DNA from: Elymus sibiricus
Taxonomy: Eukaryota > Streptophyta > Magnoliopsida > Poales > Poaceae
Length of the DNA: 64,000 nt
Assembly (NCBI GenBank): GCA_039707655.1
Contig: CM077664.1
Location: 27,702,781 to 27,766,780 of the forward strand
Direction: 5' to 3'
Shown here one piece after another: positions 31,716-43,142 of this stretch (positions are counted from its first letter, which is position 1; every line of letters starts with the position of its first letter). Below the pieces are notes generated by a model. The model did no database searches. It had not been told where the DNA came from and saw only the letters and a program-made list of their open reading frames with translations. The position numbers were made by a program, and so were the translations under genes.

Positions 31716-31805
31716 AATTTGCTTAGAAGTAATCTTTGATGTTTGATTCTTATGTTATTTTTCATTGTGTGGTGAAAGGTGTTAGCACTGATCGATTTCG
31801 CGGTT

Positions 31806-32117
31806 ATGGCTTCCTCCGACGACGCAGCTTCCGTTAGGGTCGACTCCGCGGTCAAGGAGAAGCGCGCCGAGGACCGCTTGGCGGCGCTCATTGAGGAGAA
31901 CCCGCAGCTGATCCTAATAAAGTATTTTGAGGATCTGGCCAAGAAGAATCCGCCAACTAAGGAGAGCAAGGCCCCACCACGTAAGGAGAGAGACGACCCG
32001 GTGCCATTGAGTCCACCGACCATCATTCCCGACGACGCTTGGTCCTCCACTGTGGGGGATGCCCCCACGTGCTCTGACTCCATGATCACTGGTTTCACCA
32101 ACTACACCTCGGAGTAG
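31806..32117 (+). CDS. Small acidic/charged ORF in the CACTA, function unknown
   Basis: Start chosen at the ATG in GTTATGGCTTCC (a favourable plant context) rather than the earlier in-frame ATG at 31779. The product, 103 residues, begins MASSDDAASVRVDSAVKEKR, is rich in D, E, K and P, and has a short helical stretch (EDRLAALIEENPQLILIKYF) and a Pro-rich second half. A consensus-like donor (CAC|GTAAGG, about 31980) lies within it, so part may be spliced, but joining there to the acceptor at 32295 is out of phase with the domain downstream. It probably belongs to the same transcription unit as 32296-32451. Confidence 0.45.
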   Translation: MASSDDAASVRVDSAVKEKRAEDRLAALIEENPQLILIKYFEDLAKKNPPTKESKAPPRKERDDPVPLSPPTIIPDDAWSSTVGDAPTCSDSMITGFTNYTSE

Positions 32118-32295
32118 TCCACCTAGATAGTTTGACGTTGATTTAGTGATGTAGTTATGTAGTTGCTGATGTGGACTTGGATTGCCACTTGCGATGCTTT
32201 TGGGTATATGAGTGATGAATGCTTACGTGGATTATGTATGATGTGTTATTTTAACCTTGCATTCCTTCTCTGTATCTTTTTCTATTTCTTTGTAG

Positions 32296-32451
32296 TTGAA
32301 GTGGTATGCGGTGTACAGAGGTAGGTGTCCAAGAGTCTACGATTCATGGTCCGCATGCAATGAACAAGTGCTTTGTTACCCAAGCAGCTCCCACAACTCG
32401 TTCAATAATAGAGAGGAGGCAGAGAATCATTACAATCAGTGGAATGAATAA
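32296..32451 (+). CDS. Exon-like stretch resembling the RNase H1 N-terminal (viroplasmin-like) hybrid-binding domain
   Basis: A strong pyrimidine tract and acceptor (TTTCTATTTCTTTGTAG, AG at 32294-32295) precede 51 codons and TAA. The peptide begins LKWYAVYRGRCPRVYDSW and includes CNEQVLCYPSSSHNSFNNRE followed by EAENHY. The WYAV..GR.P.VY.SW....QV.....S....F....EA pattern is that of the small N-terminal domain of eukaryotic RNase H1, also found in caulimovirus viroplasmin (family knowledge from memory), which binds RNA/DNA hybrids. It is complete in length (~45 residues) with the key aromatic and basic positions kept. No catalytic RNase H domain follows. It is inside the CACTA interior, so it is probably a captured or element-borne gene part; the upstream exon joining it in phase was not identified. 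Confidence 0.6.
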   Translation: MKWYAVYRGRCPRVYDSWSACNEQVLCYPSSSHNSFNNREEAENHYNQWNE

Positions 32452-32744
32452 CTTGATAATTTTCATTCAGTTCGTCCTAATTGTGGTGTTGCTTTTATCA
32501 TGTGGTCGCATGTAGACATGCCACTTTGTTGTTTAGTAAGTAGGCACTTGTGCTAAAGAACTACTTTGTGACTTCAAATGAAGCTTGTGTGAACTATTTA
32601 TATAATGCCTATGTGAGTTTGTTGTTAAGCTTGGGTGGACCATATATAAGCGCTTTCTGAGTTTGTTGTTAACAATGTGACTTCATATATAGCTTGTGTA
32701 TTGTGTATCTGTTTTTACTGCAGCGATCGATGAAATAGAGGCAG
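32452..32744. other. Probable 3' flank of the exon above
   Basis: T-rich, no ORF of note, leading into the right subterminal repeats. Confidence 0.4.
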
Positions 32745-33072
32745 AAATAATACTGGCAACGAATCTTTACCGAGAGCAGCACTCGGAAGACATACCTTTA
32801 CCGAGAGCGATGCTCGCAAAGTGCCATGCGCTGGCAGTTTGGTTGTGTCTTTGCCGAGAGCGACCCTCGGTAAAAGGGAGTTGCTGGAACTTGTCAGTTA
32901 CAGTTAAGCCGAGCGAGAGACTTGGCAAAGACCTGACGGAACCAGCGGCCGTGAAGTCACTTTATTTTGCCGAGGGGCACTGTTTGGCACTCGGCAAAGC
33001 TCTTTGCCGAGTGTCCGACGGTTGGCTCTCGGCAAATTTCTGTTTGCCTAAGAGGTGTAGGCCGGGTGGTCT
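32745..33072. repeat. CACTA subterminal repeat region (right), split by the solo LTR
   Basis: Repeated TTTACCGAGAGC, TTTGCCGAG and CTCGGCAAA motifs; continues at 35175-35265 on the far side of the solo LTR. Confidence 0.75.
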
Positions 33073-33077
33073 TTGCC
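33073..33077. repeat. TSD TTGCC of solo LTR 1 (left)
   Basis: Matches TTGCC at 35170-35174 exactly. Confidence 0.9.
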
Positions 33078-35169
33078 TGTAGGAGATATGCCCTAGAGGC
33101 AATAATAAATATTATTATTTATCTCCATGCTCATAATTATGTTTATATTCCGTGCTATAACTGCTATGGTTCTTGAGTCTACAATAACCACGAGGCTCGG
33201 AGGGAAACTCATATGCACGTATGGAATAATAAACGGTAAAATGTATTCCTAGTCTGGCCTCTAAGACTAGCTCAAGTGTTGCATGATGATTCTGTTTTCC
33301 TGATCATGGGCATGACTATGCCAGCAACTCTGAGGACAAAATGTTATAAGAACATTTGTGTTGAATCGACCCGAATTGATGTTATGCTATGAGATACATT
33401 CGTCACAAGTTAATGGTTAATAACACAGAGAAAGTTAACGTTTGCTTAATTCCTTAGACCATGAGAGTATCGAGTTCCTTCATGCTTGATTCATGAAATT
33501 TGGGGTTTGTTAAACGTCATCCGTAACTGGGTGGCTTTTACGGCGGCTTACGGGTTCATGGGAAAGTATGTCAAGGGACTTGATAGCTCAAGATTGGGAT
33601 TTTCTCCTCCGACAATGGAGAGATATTCTTTGGGCCCTCTCGGTGTTACGGTATCCATCATCGTCTGGCTAGACACATTGTGATTTGATCACAGGGATGC
33701 CGGAACATGGGAACGAGAAAAGAGAACAAAACCGGTAACGAGGTAACTGGCATCGTGGACAAGTGTTGATCCACGGGGATGCCGATAAATCTCACCTCGG
33801 GTGTTTGTAACATATCGCGAAGCAACAGGAATAGCACACGGCAACTGAAGGTTCACTCGAATATTTATTCGTGTGGGTATAGGGGTAAATATGGGTGTCC
33901 ACGGCTCCGATGTTGATCATTGATCGGAAAGTGTTCCGGTCATGTCTATACTTCACTGAACCTATAGGGTCACACACTTAAGGATCATCTATCTGCTGAA
34001 TACTAGACAGGGAGTCTGAGAGAAAGTCACCGGAAAAGTTTCGGAGACAACGAAAGAGTTCCGGAGAGAGAACACTGGAAGGGTTTCGGTAAAACCAAAA
34101 AGTTGTTTTGGAGTATACCATTAAGTCAAAATGTTTTCGGCACACGCCTGGAAATTCTTGGAGGGTGCCAGAATTGTTTTGGAAACTTCTGGAATTTTTC
34201 CGGAGAAAAAACCCGGAAATGTTCCGGAGCTGCCGAAACCGCTTTGTTTGCTTTTCGCAAATGAAAATCACTAATCCAGAATTGTTTCGGAACGCGTCCA
34301 AAATTATTTTAATGGGTACTGGAAATTTTCTAAGACCTACAGAAATATTTTCGGATTTAACGGTCGCGGAAAAATGTTTTCATAAATAGTGAAAAGCACT
34401 TTATGGTTGCTTTTTGGAAAGCCACCTTTTTGGGCTTTGTCCCAAAAGATCTAGGGGAAGACATGGATGGATGGGAACCCCTTTTTGGGGGGACCCACGT
34501 GGGGTGGGCAGCCAAGGGAGCTCCTCTTACCTCCCCATTATGCCCTTTATGTGTGACATAAAGCATGGGCATTTTGGGTTTTTCATGTGCCACCCTACCC
34601 CTTGGTTTTTCCTATAAATAGAGGTGGAGAGGCACTCTCCACGCTCACTCTTTCTCAAATACAAATGCCATGCATGATCTGGCCTTCTCTCTCCCTCCCC
34701 ACGAAATAGTTTCGTAGAGCCGAAAGGTTGTCTGAGTTCCGGTGGGAACTAGTTCTGGACAGCGAAGCCCTGCCGGATAGATGACACGTATGTGTGCAAC
34801 CCCGTAGAGAGGTCGTAGGTTCGATCTTTTTACCCGAGGGGCTGTTTGAGAGTGCCTCCCGAAGGGCTGTCCGAGTGACCGTCCGAGTTTCTGTTAGTGC
34901 CTCCCGAAGGGCTGTCCGTGAAACCGTCCGGGGGACTGTCCGACCGCCTCCTGAAGGGTTGTCCGAGGGGCTGACGAGGGAGTTCATCCTCGCGGTTGGG
35001 AGGTTGTAAATCCTAGCTGCGGGGATCTGCACCGACGATCTACATCGACTCTACTTCCGCTGCGCTACGAGCCGGTAATGATCAGATCAAACCTTGTATG
35101 CATCTCCATAGTGATCATGGACGTGCTCGCAGTACCGGAAATTTTTGTTTTCTGCTGCGTTACCCTACA
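33078..35169 (+). mobile_element. Solo Copia-type LTR 1 with perfect TSD
   Basis: 2092 bp from TGTAGG to CCTACA, flanked by TTGCC on both sides, with no internal domain: a solo LTR produced by recombination between the two LTRs of an inserted element. TATAAATA at 34613-34620 is the likely promoter. A minisatellite with CCCGAAGGGCTGTCCG lies at ~34850-34970. It interrupts the right end of the CACTA, so it inserted after it. Confidence 0.92.
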
Positions 35170-35174
35170 TTGCC
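35170..35174. repeat. TSD TTGCC of solo LTR 1 (right)
   Basis: Matches 33073-33077. Confidence 0.9.
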
Positions 35175-35265
35175 GAGAACAATTCTCGGCAAAGGATTTG
35201 CCGAGTGTTTTAGGCCCTTTGCCGAGTGTTTCTGGCACTTGGCGTAGGGTGCGATTCCAGTAGTG

Positions 35266-35557
35266 TACCCTCAGGCTTCTCAGTTGCCTCAACTTTCCCA
35301 GTTGTCTAACAGACCCATCCTCTGCTTGCAACTCCTGTAGTGTCGGCAGGTTTGTCAGGTTACCAAAACCCTTGGAGATGAGTACACCAATGAACACATG
35401 GAGAGCTCTACAAGATGGATCAATCCATTTTTGGGCGAATAAGTGCCTAAGCTTCTTCAGTTTCACAATCCCGCTAGGCAACTCCTGTATCTCAGAACTA
35501 CACAGGTCAAGTGTCAACAAATTTGAAAGCTTCTCAACAGAATTCGGGAGCATCTTC
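35266..35557 (-). pseudogene. NLR pseudogene B, upstream LRR part
   Basis: The minus strand reads LPNSVEKLSNLLTLDLCSSE, then IQELPSGIVKLKKLRHLF and LGKLRQLRSLRV, matching NLR A (18740-18450) closely. It connects to 27801 across the CACTA and is cut at 35557 by the Gypsy LTR. The NB-ARC and coiled-coil parts must lie beyond the nested elements, outside this window. TAC at 35266-35268 is the right CACTA TSD. Confidence 0.9.
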
Positions 35558-38500
35558 TGTAACAGCCCAAGACCGACGCTCCAGATGCCTACCGTTATAT
35601 TTTGTTATAACCGCGTTATTTATTTGTTTGTTGCATTCATCATCACATCATTCGCATTGCATCGGTAGTCCGCTGCCCTCGTTTTCTAAAACTTGCATCC
35701 ATTCGTAGTTTCCGCTTCTCTTTTTGTCTCCGTTGACCTTTCTCAGACCAACCGGGTTTTCGTTTCCCTCTTGCCTAGCTGCCTAACCTCTCTGCATAGC
35801 CACAGACCCACTTGCAACCTAGTCCGAAACTTCCCCAAACCCGAACCGCCCGGTCGTGACCGATGGGTCCGGATCAACCCTGAAATACCCCAAACATCTT
35901 CGATTTCTTTATTGGACTCCCCAAGCCTATTTTCTTGACCGTCCGATTAAATCAAAGGATCCAAAATCTGTCCCAATAGCCACCCCTACCTATTTAATCA
36001 GTGCAACCCTAGCCCTTCCAATCCATCCAATCCTCCTCGCCGCCGCCACCCACACCTGGTCTCCTCCTCGAAGTCTGCAGCGAGCCAACCTCCTTCCTCC
36101 ACCTCCTACCTCGGGATCCAGCCTGAGCCAAACCCGCGTCCGAGCCAGCCACCACCCGATCCCCTCGCTCACCAAGCTCCTGCAGCCTCCTCCTGCCTGG
36201 CTCGATCTCCAGGGAGAGGAGCTTCCGTGCACCAGCACCAGCGCCACCAGGAGCACGCCGTGCCCCATCTCTCCTCGCCCGAGCTCTCGATCGGGGGAAA
36301 GGAGCCCCGATCCAACTCCTCCGCCCTGCCGTGCGTCGTGGCCGAGCACCACCGGCGCCCCTTCACCTCTCTCCCTGCATCTCCTCTCTCCCGTTGAGCT
36401 CCTCTTTCCTTCGCTTCTCCTCTCCTCCCTCCTCTAATCTCTCTCCCTTTCTCGTTCGTTTTTCTTCTCTGTCAGGAAACGAACGGAGCTCGCCCGTTGC
36501 TCCCATGGCGCCGTCGGAGTCACCAGGCCGCTGCCGTTCCTCGCCAAGTCCCACGCCGCCGTGAACGGGAGCCACCTCATGCCGCCGTTCGCCTCCCCAT
36601 GCCCGATCCGCACCGGATCCACCTCGCCTACCATGGCGCCGGTGCCAACTTCCAGCGCCGCCGCCTTGTTCGTCCTCTGCCTCGTCAAGGCTTGCGAGGG
36701 AGATGCCCGATCCGGTCTCCGTTGACCGCGAGCGTCGCATGGGTCACAGCCGCACCGGCCCAGCGCCCACCTCGGCCTCCCCGATCAGCCTGCCACAGCT
36801 CGCTCGCAAGGCCGGCCTGCCTCCGCTGCCCCGTGGTCCTCGACCCACCTTGCATCCTCCCCGAGCCGGCCTCTGGGCCCAAAGTGAGCGCCGCCTCCTA
36901 TCCCTCGCCAGCGCGCGTGTTTGCTATCCGATGGTCAGTGGAACCGGCCCTGTTCATGCACAGTTTCGGCCCGAAACGTATTTTTTTCCTGTGGACAAAT
37001 TTATGTAATTATCCAGGGAATTTCTGTTTTACAGAAAAGTCCCTCTAGATCATGCATATAATAACTTCACAACAGTGCATCAGAATTAAACAAACTTTAT
37101 ATGTAAAATGTTTAGAATTTCATGTAGATTCATAATATCCAACTTTCATCCATGTTAAAAATGTTTAAAATTGCTGTTTGCATAGATTTGCATAAATGAC
37201 TTGCTAAAACGGTTTATTTCATAACTAAATAACCGTAGCTCCGAATTAAATGATTTATATATGTAAATGGCCTAGAAAAACGTGTAGAATAACATGGTGG
37301 CATTACTTTTCCTGTTTAACAATATTAAAATTATGTTTTAGGCAGAACAGCATCAAATTCAAAAATTACATATGAGGATTCTCCGGAATTGTTATGTGTT
37401 GTTTCCGGCCTCATTTAAACTTGCCTAGATAGGTAGTTTACTTATGCTTCACCTCTTGCCATGTTAACCAACATTTAATATTGATGAGTAGCTAAACGGG
37501 ATTGAACGCAATAATTGGATGTGGAGTTTCGTCAATATGCAACTCGGTGCATATTGAGCTTCACTTAATGTGTGGTATTGTTTGTTGCACTCTTGCCATG
37601 CCATGCCTCACTAAACTTGACATGCATCATACTTGGTTATGCATCATGCCATGATTATCCTTGTTTTGTTTACCGTGTTGTTTGCTTCTTTCCTGTTGCG
37701 CTTCTTCTAGCTAGAGTTCTGATAACGTTTCGGAGTTGTGAGGATTCGTTCGACTACGCTTGTTCATCTACTTCATGGATTCGATCTCCTTCCAAGTGGG
37801 ATTCCAAGCAAGATGATCATTACCTTGGATATCACTACTATCTTTGCTTGCTAGTTGTCTCCATGCTATCGCTATGTCTCGCTACCTACCACTTGTTTGT
37901 CAGCCTCCCAAAATGCCATGATAAGCCTCTAAACTCCACTATCCTAGCAAACCGTTGTTGGGCTATGTTACCGCTTTGCTCAGCCCCTTTTATAGCGTTG
38001 CTAGTTGCAGGTGCAGGTTGTTCCATGTTGGGACATGGATATCATGGGATATCACACTATCATGATTATTTAATTAATGCATCTATATACTTGGTAATGG
38101 GTGGATGGCTAGGCCTTTTGCTTGGTGTTTTGTTCCACTCTTGCCACCCTAGTTTCTGTAATACCGGTGTTATGTTCCTTGATGAGCGCTCCTAACACAT
38201 TTGGGGTTTTATGGGAAATTTATAACCTCCGATTGTAGAGAACTTGACACTAAATTCAATTAAAATACACCAACCGTGTGCGTAACCGTGATCGTCTCTT
38301 TTCGAGGGAGTTCGGGAAGAGAACACGATGGGGTTATGTTTGACTCGTAAGTAGGAGTTCAGGATCACTTCTTGATCAGACTAGTTTGCGCCCACATAAT
38401 ACAGGGGGCCAGTGCTGATGGTGCTGGTCCAAATAAGGCGATGTCCGGCGCCCCCTAGGAAACCGGGGTCTCAGCTAACCCGACGTCAGGCCCATCCGGT

Positions 38501-39484
38501 GTGCCCTGAGAACGAGATACGTGTGGCTCCTATCGGGATTGTCGGCACGCCGGGAGGTCTTGCTGGATTTGTTTTACCTTAGGCGAATGTTTTGTGCACC
38601 GGGATTCCGAGGATACTTCGGCCTATCCCGATGTTGAGGTCTTTCAACGCAGCTTGTGGTAATTTATGATGGACGAGTTGGAGCACCCCTGCAGGGTTAA
38701 ATCTTTCGGAAAGCCGTGCCCGTGGTTATGTGGCGACTTGGAAATTTATAACCTCCGATTGTAGAGAACTAGACAGTATATTCAATTAAAATACACCAAC
38801 CGTGTGCGTAACCGTGATCGTCTCTTTTCGAGGGAGTTCGGGAAGAGAACACGGTGGGGTTATGTTTGACTCATAAGTAGGTGTCAGGATCACTTCTTGA
38901 TCATACAAGTTTGCGCCCGATTATGCGTAGTTTACTTTTCTTATTCTTGTACTCGTAAGTTAGCCAGATACAAATGCTTAGTGCTTGCTGCAACCTCACC
39001 ACTTAACCATTCCTCACCCATTAAGCTTTGCTTGTTTTGATACCCTTGGAAATGAGATTATTGAGTCCCCGTGGCTCACAGACTACTACAACAACAGGTG
39101 CAGGTACAGGTAAAGCGATGTTCGGACGTGAGAGCGATGCTTGTTCTATTTGGAGTTCTTCTTCTGCTTCTTCTTCTTCGTCGATCATAGGATGGGTTCC
39201 CGGTTGGCAGCCTGGGATTAGCAGGGTGGACGTCGTTCTTCTTTCGTTTGTTTTCATCTGTAGCCGGATCTTGCTCTTCTGTATGATGATTGCTATGTAT
39301 TGATGTATTGAGATATTCATGCTGTAGCTTGTGGCGAGTGTAAGTCTTTATCTGGTATTCTCATCTATTCAGTACATGGTATGTTGTAATGATATCCACC
39401 TTGCGAAGCGTCTTCGATATGCGCTTCTATCCTTAGCGGGACTTCCAAGTTCCTTGAGGATAGGACCGCATATTGGGCGTTACA
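35558..39484 (+). repeat. 5' LTR of Gypsy element 1 (3.9 kb)
   Basis: It matches 43143-46868 nearly throughout. 36000-36950 is GC-rich with spurious open frames; 37570-38195 is T-rich. A ~180-bp block is duplicated (38214-38393 and 38740-38918); in the 3' LTR the block occurs once (about 46235-46414) and the first position holds different DNA. Confidence 0.88.
37572..38195 (+). other. Open frame in the 5' LTR, also open in the 3' LTR (45115-45732)
   Basis: 207 codons, hydrophobic and Cys/His/Leu-rich, with a counterpart of 205 codons in the other LTR despite several base differences. No known domain, no typical plant start context, and T-rich composition explains much of the hydrophobicity. 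Probably not a gene. Confidence 0.2.
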
Positions 39485-39487
39485 AGT

Positions 39488-39500
39488 TGGTATCAGATCC
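39488..39500 (+). promoter_or_regulatory. Primer-binding site of Gypsy element 1
   Basis: TGGTATCAGATCC starts three bases after the 5' LTR end, close to the initiator-Met tRNA complement, with the later bases diverged. Confidence 0.75.
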
Positions 39501-42500
39501 TCTACCAACCATAGGAGCCCCCTTGATTGATCGAACTTGGCCGTTGTTGAGTCTAGAAGAAAAACTATTTTGAGTCTATCTATATATCGAAGAGTAAGAA
39601 TTATTTTTACACCCTATCACCTTCGTCGCTCTGGTGAGGAATTGTGACGTAGGTGTTTTGATTCTACTTCTCCTCCCCTTCAAATTTTTAGGATCACGCG
39701 GGTATTTTGGAATCGTTGCGATATCGGTGTGACGGAATTCTGTTCTTGGTGCCTCCTGACCGTATGGATTGGACCCGGGGAGTTGAGCTCCAAGGGGTTC
39801 TTGTCACATGCGCTATCGTTTCAGTTCCTGAATACAAGAGGACGCCGACATCGAAACACTTCTATACTTTTTGTGGTGGCAAATAGTGCCGTGACTTATC
39901 CCCAGTACTGGGTAGAGATAGCACAGATGATCTGCCATGACTAGTATCGTTGTTGTTTTCAAAGGTCTGAGGTACACGAGTTTCCGAGATTTCTTGGTTA
40001 TGTGTTGAATGCAGTCGGAACATTGGAGCGTAGTATCATGTTAGAAATTGTGTGAAGTTTTGCTCCGTGTAGCCGTGGGACTAGATTGCACAACCAAGAA
40101 ATTTCAGGAGTTCCTAGGTGGGAATTCAAGTAGTTACCTAGGCTATCTTTCCGACAAATGCATGATATGAGGTTGGGGTTCGACATCTAGTGGTTCATTT
40201 GTACACGGTCGGTTTTACAGTGGGTCTCGTTGTGTCTTAAAGAGTCCTTGTAGCTTTGCTATGACTCGGGGACGCTTCGTAGTCTTGTACACTACCTTCT
40301 ACAGGATGGTCACTGTACGATCGAGCCCGTGTGAGCCTCACCATGAAAATATCGAACAAAATCTCTGTCATGGATTTGTTTCTGGCTTATTCTGCAAGCC
40401 CAATCCTTTGTTTTGTTTTGGTTGTGGTGTTTGAGTTGCTTCGAAGTCAAGTGTTGATCCATACCTTTCCTAAGCGGTGTTCTCATATTTCTATGGGAGT
40501 GATAATCCTTCTTGATCATCGAGATTGTCATGTTAATTCTCTTCCATCTGACGTGCTTCTCTTCAAGTTAATCCGATCCTTTCAACATTTGCAAGATCAA
40601 TTTTCAGTTTTCTCAACGGTGTTCGTTTCACCCGTCCCAAGTTGTCTTTATTTTTCCCACCCTCCCACCCTTTTTTCTTCAAGAAATCAAAGATCTCAAA
40701 TCAAGTATCCATTTTATTCATGAAAAGTCTCCCATTCTTCTCCTTCAATGTTCTTAGTCGTTGATTTCTCGTGAAGATACTCAGGAGCTACAAGTTCATC
40801 ATTCTTCATTCTCGTTTTCTTCTCCGGTGGTTAAAATTCAAGCTTTCGGTGTTGATCATATCCCTTTCGTTGGTTCAAATATTTTCCCTTGTTGGAAGTT
40901 CTTATTCAAGAATCTCGTGGATATTCAACTCTCTCTATTTCTTCTCCGGAGTGCTGAAGATATCTCAGAAGACTCATGTTTTCATTCAAGAACCGTTCAT
41001 TCTATTTCGTGGTTGTTACCTCATTCAAGCCATTTAAATCAACCGGTGCAATCTCCCTTTTAAGCAATCGTTTCAACGGTGTTCTCTTTGAGTGGGTCCA
41101 TAACCCACAGGTCTTGTCCCAGGATCTTACCTGTCTATTCTAATTTCCCCAGAGATTTCTCGAGGTTAGAGTTTGTTCAAGCATCTCTTCATCATGTTCA
41201 GTGTTGTTTTCTTCAAGTTTTGCTCCAAGATCTCCCCAAGTTCTTTCTAAAGATGACATAAGAATGAATTCTCATCGGTCAATTACCGTCTCCGAGTGTT
41301 CCTTCAATTCCTTTTATTTTGATCCCAATCTTCCTCTTTTCATTATTCCAGAGTGTCTCAACAATTTATGGTGGTGTTCTTCGTTCTCTTTCTCAGCATT
41401 TGAAGATCGAAGAAGAGTTCCTCTTAAATCTTAGCCCGTTCCCGTGAAGATTCATGGTTCAAGCTTCATGCCATCCTCCCAAATTGTTTCCGATCGTGAG
41501 AAATTCTTTTCATACCCATCCGAAGCATTTCATGAGTTCTTTCCATTTTCGATCCTCCGAAGGCCATCATTTCAGAAGATTTATTCGTTCTCAGTTTTTA
41601 GATTTCGTTCTCCAAATTATTCTAAATTGATGTCCCTTCGTTAGTCTCCAAATTCTTCCGGTGGCTCGTTCATGTATCCTCTAGTCAGCTCGTGATCTCT
41701 TCGTTCTCTTGTATCCAAATTCCCTCATGTATCTTCGTCGTTTTCTAATTCTTCCCGGTGATTCATTCTCTTTTCTTCGTTCATTTCAATTCTTACGGTG
41801 GTTCGGTTCAAGATTCCTCTTCCTTTGTATCGTATCAATTCATTTGTTCTTTTCAAAATCCTACCGGTAGTCCGTTGAGTTTGCGCCATATCTCTCCTCA
41901 ATCCTTGCAAGAAGAATAAGTAGTATGCAAATCCATTGCTTGCCATCAATTCAATTTGATGAAGGATAGACATATAATAATTATTATTCTTGTTTCCTCA
42001 AGGTGATTCAATTCTTTCTTTCGGAGTTTGTTCATGATGAATGAATTCGCGATTCCAAGTGTTTTCATCTTCTCTTTTCCAGAGTTCCAAGTTTTATCGA
42101 TTATCTCATCATGGAGCTTCTTCTCTTTTCTTTGTCGGTGTTCGAAGGAAATCATGGCAAGGCTTCAATCTTGTTCGCTTCAACCCTCAATTATTTTCTA
42201 TTATCCTTTTCTATCCGGAGTTCTTCATGAAGGTTCTTCATGGTGGTTCATTAAGGATTTCATTCATTCTCGAAGTGTTCTTAAAGATTCTTGTTAGAGC
42301 TCAAGCGTTCTTTATCATGCATTCCGAAGTGCAATCCCTTCTCCCTTATCTTTTGAGGTGATAGTATATCATTCTTGATTCATAAGGAGTCACGAAATGA
42401 AGTTGTCAAGAATGAGATATTTTAAACCCATCATTTTCTCTTCGTTCAGGAGATCTTTTCAACCCATCAATCTCTTCATTGGAGTTATCTTGGTATAGAT

Positions 42501-43130
42501 TTCACCTAAAAGCCTTTCCTAAGGATTGGTGCTATTTGTGGTGCTTATCAATGATCCAAATATATCTCTATTCTCTCGGTGAAAGAAGCTTTCCATCTTT
42601 TGTGGCTCTCAATCAAATCAATTGTTTCCGTTAGTGGCAGGATTTAACCTCATAGATTTGAGATGTTTTCCATAAGGCCAGTTGTAGCATATGTTGGATA
42701 GTTTGATTCCTTCAACACCTCCGTTCTAGCATTCCTCGCAAGCTTGCTCTTTCAAGTCCCTTGTGGTAGAAGATTTTGGTTTCCCTTCTCCGTTTTTTCA
42801 TTCCATTCTTTCATTTGTTCTGGAGGCATTGTGTTGTCGCTCTCGTCAAGTATCGTCCCATCTTGTCGAATTCATGTTCTTTCCTTGCTTCTCCATTTAA
42901 CCGGAGTGCTGTCCAAATTCTTTCTTTCTTGTTCCTTGTCTATCTCGTTTCAACCGGAGTGGTTACATGTTCTTCCTTGTCCCTGGAGCTCTTCATTCAT
43001 GTCTTTCAACCTCCAACATTCTTCGGTATCACTCGATTATCAAAGAAGCAACTTAGTTTTACCTCTTCCTCTTCTCTTCCTCTTCTCTTCCTCTTCTCGT
43101 TCCTAGACCTCGGGGCGAGATCTCTTGTAA
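39501..43130 (+). other. ORF-free internal region of Gypsy element 1
   Basis: 3.6 kb of C/T-rich DNA (endless TTCTTC, TCTCCGG, CCGGAGTG and CATTC motifs) without GAG, protease, RT or integrase on either strand. Open frames are at most 130 codons. This is the pattern of a large retrotransposon derivative that keeps only cis-acting ends. Confidence 0.7.
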
Positions 43131-43142
43131 GTGGGGGAGAGT
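43131..43142 (+). promoter_or_regulatory. Polypurine tract of Gypsy element 1
   Basis: GTGGGGGAGAGT immediately precedes the 3' LTR start. Confidence 0.85.

Larger units (their letters stand above)
27802..35265. mobile_element. CACTA transposon inserted in the LRR region of NLR B
   Basis: The termini are CACTACTGGAAT at both ends (12 identical bases, then divergence), with TTTGCCGAGAG/CTCGGCAAA-type subterminal repeats at both ends and a perfect TAC duplication. Total length is 7464 bp, or about 5.4 kb without the solo LTR at 33078-35169. No transposase ORF is present, so it is non-autonomous. The interior holds a three-unit ~500-bp tandem array, microsatellite and minisatellite DNA, a ~315-bp tandem array, a small ORF and an exon-like RNase H1 N-terminal-domain stretch. 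It splits the LRR domain of NLR B. Confidence 0.93.

Noticed and set aside
36497..37048. 183-codon open frame (with a similar one at 44087-44278)
   Set aside because: GC-rich LTR sequence; the matching region of the other LTR is broken by a stop, so it is not maintained.
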